A DNA stretch of 64,000 bases, from assembly GCF_900091495.1 (NCBI RefSeq), contig NZ_LT607413.1, positions 3,859,001-3,923,000 of the forward strand. The letters are read 5' to 3'. Shown here piece after piece: positions 41,352 to 49,118 of the stretch. Origin of the DNA: Micromonospora echinospora. GTDB lineage: Bacteria; Actinomycetota; Actinomycetes; Mycobacteriales; Micromonosporaceae. Each line of letters starts with the position of its first letter. The first letter of the stretch is position 1. The translations under genes and the position numbers were made by a program. A model generated the notes under the pieces. It was not told where the DNA came from and searched no databases. It was given only the letters and a program-made list of their open reading frames with translations.

Positions 41352-42308
41352 ATGACACCCAGGATCCTGCTCACCGAACCGATCGCGGCGGCCGGCATGG
41401 AGCTGCTGCGCGCCGCGGGCGACGTGCACGTCGCCGGAGTCACCGACCCGGCGGCGCTCGCCGCCGGACCGCTCGCCACCGCCGACGCGCTCGTGGTGCG
41501 CTCCTCCCCGGTGACGGCCACCATGCTCGAATCGGCGCGACGGCTGCGGGTCGTCGGCCGGCACGGCGCCGGGCTGGACGGCATCGACCTGGCCGCCGCC
41601 GACCGCCTGGGCATCCCGGTGGTCAGCACGCCGGGCGCCAACGCCGAGTCTGTGGCCGAGTTCGTCGTCCTGGCCGCGCTCACCCTCGCCCGGCAGCTGC
41701 CGCGGGCCGTGGCGTCGCTGACCGGGGGCGACTTCCCGGCCGGCCGGTCGCTGCCCTCCTCGGTCGTCGCCGCCGGGCTGACCGGGACCATGCTTGCCGG
41801 CCGTACCCTCGGGCTGGTCGGGCTCGGCGCGATCGGCCGGGGCGTCGCGGCCCGCGCGCGCGGGCTCGGCATGACCGTGCTCGGGTACGACGTCGCCGTC
41901 ACCACGCCACCGGAGGGCGTCCGCCTCGTCGGGCTGGACGACCTGCTGCACGAGGCCGACGTGGTGAGCCTGCACGTGCCCCAGACCCCGCAGACCACCG
42001 GGCTGATCGGCGCCGACGCGCTGGCCTGGATGCGGCCGGACGCCCTCCTGGTGAACACGGCGCGGGCCGGGGTGGTGGACCGCGCGGCCGTGCTCGCCGC
42101 GCTCGACGCCGGGCGGCTGCGGGGCTACGCGGTCGACGTCTACGCTCCCGAGCCACCGGACCCCGACGACCCGCTGTTGCACCATCCCCGGGTCCTCGCC
42201 ACCCCGCACATGGCGGCGATGACCCACGACGCGTTGGACGCGATGGCCGTCGCCGTGGCGCGCGGCGTGATCGCCCATCTGCACGCCCCGGAAGGAACCG
42301 AACCGTGA
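41352..42308 (+). CDS. D-2-hydroxyacid dehydrogenase (phosphoglycerate-dehydrogenase-like)
   Basis: A 318-residue NAD-dependent dehydrogenase. The substrate domain contains LRVVGRHGAGLDGIDLAAADRLGIPVVSTPGANAESVAEF. The Rossmann fold reads LGLVGLGAIGRGVAARARGLGMTVLGYD. Catalytic Arg (LVNTARAGVVD), Glu (VYAPEPPDP) and His (ATPHMAAMT) are all in place. It is a different branch from the enzyme at 31799. ATG at 41352 has GAGG 6 bp upstream; GTG at 41340, overlapping the aldehyde dehydrogenase stop, is possible. Its stop overlaps the acyl-CoA dehydrogenase start. Confidence 0.9.
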   Translation: MTPRILLTEPIAAAGMELLRAAGDVHVAGVTDPAALAAGPLATADALVVRSSPVTATMLESARRLRVVGRHGAGLDGIDLAAADRLGIPVVSTPGANAESVAEFVVLAALTLARQLPRAVASLTGGDFPAGRSLPSSVVAAGLTGTMLAGRTLGLVGLGAIGRGVAARARGLGMTVLGYDVAVTTPPEGVRLVGLDDLLHEADVVSLHVPQTPQTTGLIGADALAWMRPDALLVNTARAGVVDRAAVLAALDAGRLRGYAVDVYAPEPPDPDDPLLHHPRVLATPHMAAMTHDALDAMAVAVARGVIAHLHAPEGTEP

Positions 42309-43483
42309 CCCTGCCCGTGCCCGCATCCGCAGTCGAGTACTTCGGTGTCGACGCGCTCGTCGACGACGACACCCGGGAACTCCAGGCCGCCGTGCGCGGC
42401 TTCGTCGACCGGCGGATCCGTCCGCACGTCGCCACCTGGTACGAGGAGGGTTACCTGCCGGCCCGGGACCTGGCGCGCGAACTCGGGCAGCTCGGTGTGC
42501 TCGGCATGCACCTCGACGGCTACGGCTGCGCCGGCACCTCCGCCGTCGCGTACGGGCTGGCCTGCTTCGAGCTGGAGGCGGGCGACTCCGGCCTGCGTTC
42601 CCTGGTCTCGGTGCAGGGCTCGCTCGCCATGTACGCGATCTGGCGGTTCGGCTCCGAGGAGCAGAAGCAGCGGTGGCTGCCCCGGATGGCGGCCGGCGAG
42701 GCGATCGGCTGTTTCGGTCTCACCGAGCCGGACTTCGGCTCCGACCCGTCGGGTATGCGGACCCGGGCCCGCCGCGACGGGAGCGACTGGGTGCTCAACG
42801 GCACCAAGATGTGGATCACCAACGGGTCGATCGCCGATGTCGCCGTGGTCTGGGCGCGCACCGACGAGGGGATCCGGGGCTTCCTCGTCCCCGCCGGCAC
42901 CCCCGGTTTCACCGCCCCGGAGATCACCCGCAAGCTCTCCCTGCGCGCCTCGGTGACCTCCGAACTCGTCCTCGACGACGTCCGGCTGCCCGCCGACGCG
43001 ATGCTGCCCGAGGCCGCTGGGCTCTCCGGGCCGCTGTCCTGCCTCAACGAGGCCCGCTTCGGCATCGTCTTCGGGGCGCTCGGCGCGGCCCACGACTGCC
43101 TCCGGACCACGATCGAGTACGCCCGCAGCCGGCAGATCTTCGACCGGCCGCTCGCCGCGTACCAGGCCACCCAGCTCAAGCTCGCCGACATGGGCCTGGA
43201 GCTGGGCAAGGGTTTGCTGCTGGCGCTGCACATCGGCGCGCTGAAGGACGCCGGCACGCTCGACCACCGGCAGATCAGCCTCGGCAAGCTCAACAGCGTG
43301 CGGGAGGCCATCGCCATCGCCCGCGAGTGCCGGGCCGTCCTCGGCGCGGCCGGCATCACCCTCGACTACCCGGTCATGCGGCACGCGGCGAACCTCGAAT
43401 CCGTCCTCACCTACGAGGGGACCTCCGAGGTGCACCAGCTCATCGTCGGGCAGGTGCTGACCGGTCACTCCGCCTTCCGCTGA
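42305..43483 (+). CDS. Acyl-CoA dehydrogenase, glutaryl-CoA-dehydrogenase-like
   Basis: A 392-residue flavoenzyme. It has the acyl-CoA dehydrogenase motif CFGLTEPDFGSDPSGM, the FAD/substrate region WVLNGTKMWITNGSIADVAVVWAR, and the catalytic Glu in LTYEGTSEVHQLIVGQ near residue 373. The sequence SLVSVQGSLAMYAIWRFGSEEQ is typical of glutaryl-CoA dehydrogenases, which oxidise and decarboxylate glutaryl-CoA to crotonyl-CoA; other acyl groups remain possible. GTG at 42305 overlaps the preceding stop. It ends the third unit of the regulon. With the E1 enzyme and aldehyde dehydrogenase it suggests a route from an imported amide through a C5 dicarboxylate-type intermediate, which is inference. Confidence 0.88.
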   Translation: MTLPVPASAVEYFGVDALVDDDTRELQAAVRGFVDRRIRPHVATWYEEGYLPARDLARELGQLGVLGMHLDGYGCAGTSAVAYGLACFELEAGDSGLRSLVSVQGSLAMYAIWRFGSEEQKQRWLPRMAAGEAIGCFGLTEPDFGSDPSGMRTRARRDGSDWVLNGTKMWITNGSIADVAVVWARTDEGIRGFLVPAGTPGFTAPEITRKLSLRASVTSELVLDDVRLPADAMLPEAAGLSGPLSCLNEARFGIVFGALGAAHDCLRTTIEYARSRQIFDRPLAAYQATQLKLADMGLELGKGLLLALHIGALKDAGTLDHRQISLGKLNSVREAIAIARECRAVLGAAGITLDYPVMRHAANLESVLTYEGTSEVHQLIVGQVLTGHSAFR

Positions 43484-43494
43484 CGGACGCCGTT

Positions 43495-43539
43495 ACGGGG
43501 ACGGGTTCACCGGCTCCGTGCCGGTGGGCCCGTCCCCGT
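43495..43539. terminator. Bidirectional terminator hairpin
   Basis: Outer stem ACGGGGACGGG / CCCGTCCCCGT (11 bp) and inner stem CACCGG / CCGGTG, between convergent genes ending at 43483 and 43550. Confidence 0.8.
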
Positions 43540-43549
43540 GGCGACCGGC

Positions 43550-45010
43550 TCAGACGATCCGGAGATTGGCCATCATGCCCATCGCGCTGTGGTCGACCAT
43601 GTGGCAGTGGTACGGGTAGACGCCGCGCCAGGTGTCGAAGGTGGCCTGGAGGCGGACCGGCTGGCCGGGCCAGACGACCACGGTGTCCTTCAGACCGGAC
43701 TCGGCGGGGTCGGCCGGACCGTCACCCCGGCCGAGCACCCGGAACTGCACCAGGTGCATGTGGAAGTTGTGCGGCATGAAGACGTTGCCGTTCGTCACCG
43801 TCCACTCCTCGGTGCTGCCCCAGGCGACCGTGGTGTCGATCCGGTTCGGGTCGAAGACCTTCCCGTCGACGTACGCCCGGTGCCCGGTGCCCGGCTCGTC
43901 CATCCGCAGCTCGACGGTGCGCCGTACGGTCGGCGTCGGCAGCGGCGGCAGGGTACGCAGCCGCTGCGGCACCGAGCTGCGGTCCCGTCCCCGCGCCGGC
44001 ACGACGTCGAAGCGCATCACGGACCCGACCTGCTCGAACGGTCCCGGCCCCAGCAGGTTGTGCAATACCACCGAGGTGCCCGGCTGGTAACGGGAGAAGT
44101 CGACCACCACCTCCAACCGCTCGCCGGGCGAGAGCAGCACGTACGGCACGGTGACCGGCGCCTCCAGCAGGCCGCCGTCGGACCCGATCACCGTGATGTC
44201 CCCGGCGTCGGCGAGCTGGAGCAGGAAGAACCGCAGGTTGCTGGAGTTCACCAGCCGGAAGCGATAGCGGCGGGCCTGCACCTGGAAGCGCGGCCAGGGC
44301 CGGCCGTTGACCAGGATGGTGGTCCGGTTGTCCGCGTCGTCCATCGTCCAGACCAGCTGGGCGTCGGCGTCCAGGTGCGCGTCACGCAACACCAGCGGGA
44401 CGTCGAACTGGCCCTGCGGCAGCGGCAGTGCCGCCTCGGTGCGGTCGGTGAGCAGGTAGAGGCTGGCCAGGCCCCGGTAGAGGTGCTCGGCCTCCAGGTG
44501 GTGGGTGTGGTCGTGCATCCACAACGTCGCGTGCGGTTGCCGGTTGGGGTACGTGTAGACCCGCTCCCCGCCGGGCGGGATCGTGGCGGTGCCGGAACCG
44601 TCGTCACCGGGCGCGGTGGCGCCACCGTGCAGGTGCACCGCCGTCGGCATGTCCAGCCGGTTGCGCTGGCGCACCACCACCTGCCGGCCCGAGGTGGCCC
44701 GGATCGTCGGGCCGGGCAGGTCCCCGTTGTACGTGTACACCTCCGTACGGGTGCCCGGCAGGATCTCCAGCCGCCGGCGGTGCATGGTGACCGAGTAGTA
44801 GTCGGTGGTGGCGGTCCGCAGCACCGGCCGCAGGGTCTGCGGCACGGTCAACGGGACGGTGAACGGGGTCAGGGTCTGGTTTCCCACCCGGACGGGACGT
44901 GCCGCCGCAGGGGCCGCGCCGGACCGCCCGGCGAGGCTGACCAGGCCACCGGTCACGCCGAGGAAACCTGACGCCGCGCCGAGACGCAGCAGTTGACGAC
45001 GAGTGGACAC
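43550..45010 (-). CDS. Tat-exported multicopper oxidase (CueO/SpoA-like)
   Basis: A 486-residue secreted multicopper oxidase. A twin-arginine signal (STRRQLLRLGAASGF) covers about residues 1-35. All four copper-binding segments are intact: HLHGG (His126, His128), WMHDHTHH, HNFHMHLVQF, and HCHMVDHSAMGMM, whose Met is the axial ligand of the type-1 copper. Three cupredoxin domains are implied. It oxidises phenols, metals such as Cu(I) or Mn(II), or other substrates with reduction of O2 to water. GTG or ATG ambiguity is small: ATG at 45010 follows AGGGAGGGA. It stands alone, with no copper chaperone or efflux gene beside it. Confidence 0.92.
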   Translation of the reverse strand: MSTRRQLLRLGAASGFLGVTGGLVSLAGRSGAAPAAARPVRVGNQTLTPFTVPLTVPQTLRPVLRTATTDYYSVTMHRRRLEILPGTRTEVYTYNGDLPGPTIRATSGRQVVVRQRNRLDMPTAVHLHGGATAPGDDGSGTATIPPGGERVYTYPNRQPHATLWMHDHTHHLEAEHLYRGLASLYLLTDRTEAALPLPQGQFDVPLVLRDAHLDADAQLVWTMDDADNRTTILVNGRPWPRFQVQARRYRFRLVNSSNLRFFLLQLADAGDITVIGSDGGLLEAPVTVPYVLLSPGERLEVVVDFSRYQPGTSVVLHNLLGPGPFEQVGSVMRFDVVPARGRDRSSVPQRLRTLPPLPTPTVRRTVELRMDEPGTGHRAYVDGKVFDPNRIDTTVAWGSTEEWTVTNGNVFMPHNFHMHLVQFRVLGRGDGPADPAESGLKDTVVVWPGQPVRLQATFDTWRGVYPYHCHMVDHSAMGMMANLRIV

Positions 45011-45364
45011 GACAGTCCCTCCCTAGGAGCCGCGCGGTGGTCCCGGTCAACCGGAGACCCGAAGACGTCGGCGGTTGTCCCAGGCCTCGATGATGTCGGA
45101 GATGCCGGAGCGCGGTCACCCCTGAAAACGACCCCCCTGAGACCGGACAACTCCCAAGAATTCGCGGGCCGGACGGGGTCGGGCCCCAGCCTGACGGGGT
45201 CACGGTCGGGGCTTCCGTGGGCTGCCCTCGTACGGCCCGCGACGTCACCGACGCGCAGGGCTACCATCCACACTCGACGGCCCGCGCGGTCGACGCGTCC
45301 GTACGGGCCGCGCGGAACGGGTGCGAAGGACACCACCGAGTACGTTCCCGATCGAGGAGAACCC
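45011..45364. other. Divergent intergenic region
   Basis: 354 bp between the oxidase gene and the oppositely oriented gene at 45365, so both promoters should be here. I see no convincing promoter pair, copper operator or repeat in it. Confidence 0.4.
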
Positions 45365-45994
45365 GTGACCGACCAGCAGCCCGGCCCCGACCACACCAGT
45401 GCGCCGCAGCAGCCCGGCCCCGACCACACCGTCGCGCCGCAGCCCGGCGCCGACCACGGCGTCGTACCGCAGCAGTCCGGCCCCGACCACGGTGTCGTAC
45501 CGCAGCAGGCCCCGGACCCGGCGATGCCGCCCGGCTTCGTCCCCACCGACGGCTCGGTCCCGCCCGGCGGGCCTGCTCCCGGTCCGCTCGCGGCGTACCG
45601 GGTGCCGCTCGTCGCGGCGGGCGCGGTGCTGGCCCTGCTCCTGGCGGGGGTCGCCGGAACCGCCATCTACCAGGCCGTCAAGGAGGATTCCGGCATCACC
45701 GCCTGCAAGGCCATGGCCAGCGGCGGCGAAGGGGAGAAGGCGTTCGAGGACGGGGACGACGAACTCAGCGAGGCCGAGTACCGGGAACTGCGGGAGCAGT
45801 TCGCCGACTCCGACCACGAGAAGATCCGGGAGCACGGGACGGCCCTGGTCGACATCGTGTGGGAGGTGTCGAGGATGAAGGGCGACGAGGCGGCCGGCGC
45901 GCTCGCCTACCTCGGCCCGATGAGCACGCACATGACCGGTCTGAAGACGGCGTGCGCGAACGAGGGCATTCAGATCGACCTGAGCGGCGACTGA
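45365..45994 (+). CDS. Membrane-anchored protein of unknown function with PGPDH repeats
   Basis: A 209-residue protein that I do not recognise. The N-terminal about 70 residues are Pro/Gln/Gly-rich and contain four copies of a roughly 11-residue repeat built around PGPDH followed by VxPQQ-type ends. One membrane helix follows (about residues 80-103, VPLVAAGAVLALLLAGVAGTAIY). The outer domain of about 100 residues is acidic with two cysteines (ITACKAMA; TACANEG) that could form a disulfide. GTG at 45365 follows GAGGAGA. It has the look of a small surface-exposed protein with a cytoplasmic repeat tail. The next gene, 65 bp on, has the same one-helix layout. Confidence 0.75.
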   Translation: MTDQQPGPDHTSAPQQPGPDHTVAPQPGADHGVVPQQSGPDHGVVPQQAPDPAMPPGFVPTDGSVPPGGPAPGPLAAYRVPLVAAGAVLALLLAGVAGTAIYQAVKEDSGITACKAMASGGEGEKAFEDGDDELSEAEYRELREQFADSDHEKIREHGTALVDIVWEVSRMKGDEAAGALAYLGPMSTHMTGLKTACANEGIQIDLSGD

Positions 45995-46059
45995 TCCGGG
46001 CCGTCAGCACGCAGACGCCGAGAGTTCTGGTCAGGGCAACCGAGCGAGAAAGCGGACAG

Positions 46060-47088
46060 ATGGCTAGAAAGCGGCGTGGTGGAAATCGGGGGCGGGGCTC
46101 GGGTGGACCGGGCCAGCGGCCCTCGGGAGGCGTCGAGCCACCATCACCAGCCACCGACGGACGGGAGGGCTCCCGGTCCCCGGGAGGGTGGTCTGTGGTG
46201 TGGACGGCGGTGGCGGGCGCGGTGGTGACCGCGCTGCTGCTGGCTCTCGGCCCGCAGCTCTACGACGGGGACGAGATCAAGGACACGGTCCGTGACGCCG
46301 TACGGGACGATTCGGAGATCCGACATACGGTCCAGTTCATGGACGAGGGCTTCGACCTGATCCTGCCTGCGGGATTTGAGATGTCCGACAGCAGGCGCCG
46401 AATGCTCGCTGCCGTCACCCTGGACGGAGGGCTCGAGAAGCAATTGACTGACGTGCTGGGGTCCGCAGAACCGGCCCGGCCTGTGGTGCTGAACCTTCGC
46501 CTTACCCTGGAAGGGCGCCGTAACCAGCCCATCTTCGTGGACCGGATCTCGCCCGTCGACATTGAACGTGAAGTGCCCTACTCCGGGACCTTCATCCACA
46601 TCCCCCCGCAGATTTCCGGCTCGACCGTCGGAATGATGTTCAACCTCGACGAGCGCCGCCCCCAGGCACGGGTTCCCGAGAAGGTGGACGCCAACGACGA
46701 CGAGGCCGTGCAACGACTCGGCGGGATGACGGACGGACACAAGCCTGGCGCGCTGTTTTTCCAGGACAACACGCTGACCCTCAAGAGCGCGGAGGAGGAC
46801 GCACTCTTCATCCAGGCCGTCGCCACTGAGACTGCCGTCTCCTTCAGGATCCGAATCGACTACCGCATCGGTGACCGCAGAGGTGAACTGGTGGTCGACG
46901 ACGCGGGTGATCCGTTCAGGGTGACGCCATTGAACTGCGTGTCCAGAAGCAGGTGGGCCCCCGACGGAGAGCTGCTCGCCTCTGGGATGGCCTCCTACGA
47001 GAACGTCTGGAGTCTGAAGGGTGACTTCTCGGGCTTGGAGGAAATCAGCGACCCGAGGCGTTTCGAATTGGGCTCTCCCTACTGCTGA
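46060..47088 (+). CDS. Membrane-anchored protein of unknown function
   Basis: A 342-residue protein without a recognised family. The basic N-terminus (ARKRRGGNRGRGSGG) and Pro/Ser-rich stretch end in one hydrophobic helix (about residues 45-65, VVWTAVAGAVVTALLLALGP). The remaining about 275 residues look extracytoplasmic: mixed alpha/beta, rich in Asp and Arg, with two Cys near the end (LNCVS; PYC terminus). Codon use is slightly less GC-biased than that of its neighbours. ATG at 46060 is preceded by a weak AGCGAGAAAG site. It may belong with the preceding one-helix protein, but nothing shows its job. Confidence 0.72.
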   Translation: MARKRRGGNRGRGSGGPGQRPSGGVEPPSPATDGREGSRSPGGWSVVWTAVAGAVVTALLLALGPQLYDGDEIKDTVRDAVRDDSEIRHTVQFMDEGFDLILPAGFEMSDSRRRMLAAVTLDGGLEKQLTDVLGSAEPARPVVLNLRLTLEGRRNQPIFVDRISPVDIEREVPYSGTFIHIPPQISGSTVGMMFNLDERRPQARVPEKVDANDDEAVQRLGGMTDGHKPGALFFQDNTLTLKSAEEDALFIQAVATETAVSFRIRIDYRIGDRRGELVVDDAGDPFRVTPLNCVSRSRWAPDGELLASGMASYENVWSLKGDFSGLEEISDPRRFELGSPYC

Positions 47089-47219
47089 GGAGCGCGGCCG
47101 TCAAGCGGAGGCCCGATGGGTCTTCGGCGGTGCCGGCGGGAAGTCGCCGTGGGCGAAAGCCGTTCGTCAATCGTGGACCGTGCTTGGTAGTGTCCCGTCC
47201 GGCTGAAGGGAAGATCGGC

Positions 47220-47951
47220 ATGGCGAAGCTCAACCAGATCATCGCGGTCACCAAGGGCGTGAAGGCCCAGACTGTCCGGGAGTTCACCGAGGCGCAGCGC
47301 AACGTCCAGAAGGCGCCGATGCTGTCCGGTATCTCCCGCAGCTACCAGCCGAAGGACGAGGAGGGCGAGCAGCTCCCGCCGGAGTCGACCCGGGTGCAGG
47401 TGTCGGCCACCGACGTCATCGGCGAGGTGTCGACGTCGCTGACCCGGCTCTTCGACCTGGTGCTCACCCAGGACGTGGCGAACACCCGGGCGAAGGCCGA
47501 CGTGGTGGTGGACGGCCGGACGATCCTCGCCGACGTGCCCGTCACCTACCTGCTCTTCCTAGAGAAGCAGCTGGTCGACCTGTACGCCTTCGTCGACAAG
47601 CTGCCCGTGCTGGACCCGGCCGAGACCTGGACGTTCAACGAGGCCGCCGGGGCGTACGCCTCGGACCCGGTGAAGACGGTGCGCAGCCGGAAGGTGATGC
47701 GTAACCACGTCAAGGCCGAGGCCACCGAGAAACACCCCGCCCAGGTCGAGGTGTACACCGAGGACGTCCCGGTCGGCTACTGGACCACGGTCAAGCTCTC
47801 CGGCGCCCTGCCCGCCACCCGGGTCAAGGAGTTGCGTGAGCGGGTGGCGAAGCTCCAGCAGGCCGTCAAGTTCGCCCGCGAGCAGGCCAACATGACCGAG
47901 GTGGAGGACCAGAAGGCCGGCGAGCGGGTGTTCGGCTACCTGTTCGGGTAG
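47220..47951 (+). CDS. Conserved actinobacterial protein of unknown function (DUF7873-like)
   Basis: A 243-residue soluble protein that starts AKLNQIIAVTKGVKAQT and contains YQPKDEEGEQLPPESTRVQV, a long segment around VPVTYLLFLEKQLVDLYAFV, and the closing KLQQAVKFAREQANMTEVED-type helix. I recognise it as a strongly conserved family in Streptomyces and relatives; from memory it is the family called DUF7873, which should be checked. No catalytic motif is apparent; Lys/Glu-rich helices and a basic middle (RSRKVMRNHVKAEATEKH) would suit RNA binding. ATG at 47220 follows GAAGGGAAG. Immediately downstream, on the same strand and before a strong terminator, lie two tRNA-like RNAs, so protein and RNAs may share a transcript and function. 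Confidence 0.82.
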   Translation: MAKLNQIIAVTKGVKAQTVREFTEAQRNVQKAPMLSGISRSYQPKDEEGEQLPPESTRVQVSATDVIGEVSTSLTRLFDLVLTQDVANTRAKADVVVDGRTILADVPVTYLLFLEKQLVDLYAFVDKLPVLDPAETWTFNEAAGAYASDPVKTVRSRKVMRNHVKAEATEKHPAQVEVYTEDVPVGYWTTVKLSGALPATRVKELRERVAKLQQAVKFAREQANMTEVEDQKAGERVFGYLFG

Positions 47952-48003
47952 CCTCGAAGACGCCCTCCGTGGGAGCGCGGAGGGACGCGCGCAAGCGCGA
48001 AAA

Positions 48004-48142
48004 GCTGAGACTGAAACGTCAGACTGAATGGGACGTGTGATCAGTGCAGGTTCGACTCCTGCCCCCGGCTCCCAAGCCGGGGTAGCCCAATTGGCAGAGG
48101 CAAACCGTCCGATAAAACTCAGACTCTCGCTCCAGACTCAGC
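48004..48142 (+). ncRNA. tRNA-like RNA in permuted order, element 1
   Basis: The 3' half of a tRNA precedes the 5' half. The T arm GCAGG-TTCGACT-CCTGC (48046-48062) is followed by acceptor 3' strand CCCCGGC (48063-48069), a 6-nt linker TCCCAA, acceptor 5' strand GCCGGGG (48076-48082; 7 bp, perfect) and D arm TAGCCCAATTGGCAGAGGC (48083-48101). Where the anticodon stem would be, GGACG (48031-48035) pairs with CGTCC (48106-48110), and GCTGAG (48004-48009) with CTCAGC (48137-48142). The acceptor is closed by the linker, so no free CCA end is formed. Two hairpins precede it (47963-47984, and 47986-47999 with a GCAA tetraloop). The layout recalls the tRNA-mimic module of bacterial Y RNAs. Confidence 0.8.
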
Positions 48143-48154
48143 ATTACCGCCGAT

Positions 48155-48291
48155 CGTCGGATGGAGCAGCCGTGGAAAGGGTTCGTGGAGTGTAGGTTCG
48201 AATCCTACCCGCGCCTCTCTTCGTGGCGCGGTAGCCCAATGGTAGAGGCGACGACTTTCAAACTGACCTACGGCTTTAAACGCGTCCGACG
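48155..48291 (+). ncRNA. tRNA-like RNA in permuted order, element 2
   Basis: Same layout as element 1, 12 nt downstream. T arm GTAGG-TTCGAAT-CCTAC (48192-48208), acceptor 3' strand CCGCGCC (48209-48215), 9-nt linker TCTCTTCGT, acceptor 5' strand GGCGCGG (48225-48231; 7 bp, perfect), D arm TAGCCCAATGGTAGAGGC (48232-48249). It is closed by three nested helices: GAAAG/CTTTC (48175-48179 with 48255-48259), AGCCGT/ACGGCT (48168-48173 with 48270-48275) and CGTCGGA/TCCGACG (48155-48161 with 48285-48291). The D- and T-loop consensus (GG and TTCGA) needed for the tRNA elbow is present in both elements, while linkers and closing stems differ, the pattern expected of selected RNA structure. Confidence 0.8.
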
Positions 48292-48311
48292 TGCGAACTG
48301 GGCGGAAACCT

Positions 48312-48350
48312 GGAACCCCCGGCTTGGGTAGGCCGGGGGTTCCCCTTTTC
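48312..48350 (+). terminator. Rho-independent terminator after the tRNA-like RNAs
   Basis: A perfect 12-bp stem (GGAACCCCCGGC / GCCGGGGGTTCC, 48312-48343) with an 8-nt loop, followed by CCTTTTC. It marks the probable 3' end of the RNA transcript. Confidence 0.9.
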
Positions 48351-48513
48351 GGCCGTCCCTGTGCCGCTCGCCGTCCCACCGTGGAGGCGCGCCCAGCCAA
48401 GCGGGACCCCGATGGCGTTACGGTCTGTGTTTGATCCGCCACATCGACTACGCTCACCCGGACCTGACGGGGAAGCCGTGCGCGCTGCGGCGGGTGGATC
48501 GAGGTGCGGATTC

Positions 48514-49035
48514 GTGGAGTCGTGGTGGGCCCGGCGTCGCGTGCTTGTGATGTCTGCAGCGGCTGTGGCGTTGCTGGCCGGAGCCCTCGGGTGGCTCCTG
48601 TGGCCCGAGCCGGAGGCGCCACCGGCGCCTCGGGAACGACAATACCGAGCGTTCACCGCATGTCTGCTCACCGACGACAGGGGAATCGCGGGGGAGCAGG
48701 CCCGCGCCGTCTGGGACGGTATGCAGCGGGCTTCGCTGGCCCACTCGATCCAGGTGCAGTACCTGGCGGTCGACGGGCCGCAGACGGCAGCGAACGCGGC
48801 GGCGTACTTCAACAGTCTGGCGCTGCGGCAGTGTCAGGTGGTGATCGCCGTCGGTGAAGCGCCCGGCGGCGCGCTGGTCGACGGGAAGGACCGGTTCCCG
48901 GGCCTGCGGTACGTGGTGGTGGGTGAGACCGCGCCGCTCGACGGGGTGACCGTCGTGCCGGAGACGACCGCCGACCGCGTCACATCCGCCGTGGAGAACA
49001 CGGTTGGTGAGATGGCCACCTCGGGCGGTAACTGA
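48514..49035 (+). CDS. Membrane-anchored BMP/PnrA-like domain protein, partner of the RHS gene
   Basis: A 173-residue protein with a basic start, one membrane helix (about residues 10-32, VLVMSAAAVALLAGALGWLLW) and an outer domain resembling the first half of BMP/PnrA-type substrate-binding proteins (FTACLLTDDRGIAGEQARAVWDGMQRAS; CQVVIAVGEAPGGALV). It is too short for a full two-lobed binding protein, so transport is unlikely. GTG at 48514 is chosen: GAGG lies 9 bp upstream and it opens just before the helix; ATG at 48412 is possible. It is 83 bp upstream of the giant RHS gene on the same strand, and in my recollection this pairing recurs in Micromonospora, which suggests a role in display or export of the RHS protein. 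Confidence 0.7.
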   Translation: MESWWARRRVLVMSAAAVALLAGALGWLLWPEPEAPPAPRERQYRAFTACLLTDDRGIAGEQARAVWDGMQRASLAHSIQVQYLAVDGPQTAANAAAYFNSLALRQCQVVIAVGEAPGGALVDGKDRFPGLRYVVVGETAPLDGVTVVPETTADRVTSAVENTVGEMATSGGN

Positions 49036-49050
49036 AGTATCTCTAAATGT

Positions 49051-49064
49051 AAATACTTGTATTT
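49051..49064 (+). promoter_or_regulatory. A/T-rich dyad upstream of the RHS gene
   Basis: AAATAC-TT-GTATTT is a perfect inverted repeat in an unusually AT-rich stretch (49036-49070) just before the RHS gene. It could be an operator or part of a promoter. No -10/-35 pair is clear. Confidence 0.4.
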
Positions 49065-49118
49065 GGTCCACGCGTCCAGCAGTCTCGACACGTTTGACGA
49101 CAACGGGGGAGGGCTGCC

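Noticed and set aside
47952..48291. The tRNA-like halves as two ordinary tRNA genes or tRNA fragments
   Set aside because: In no reading order do acceptor, D, anticodon and T arms follow the normal 5'-3' order; the 3' half always precedes the 5' half, and no anticodon loop is formed.
47960..48300. A CRISPR array or attachment-site duplication from the repeated tRNA-like segments
   Set aside because: Only two copies, identical only in tRNA consensus positions, with different stems and linkers; no spacers and no integrase gene nearby.
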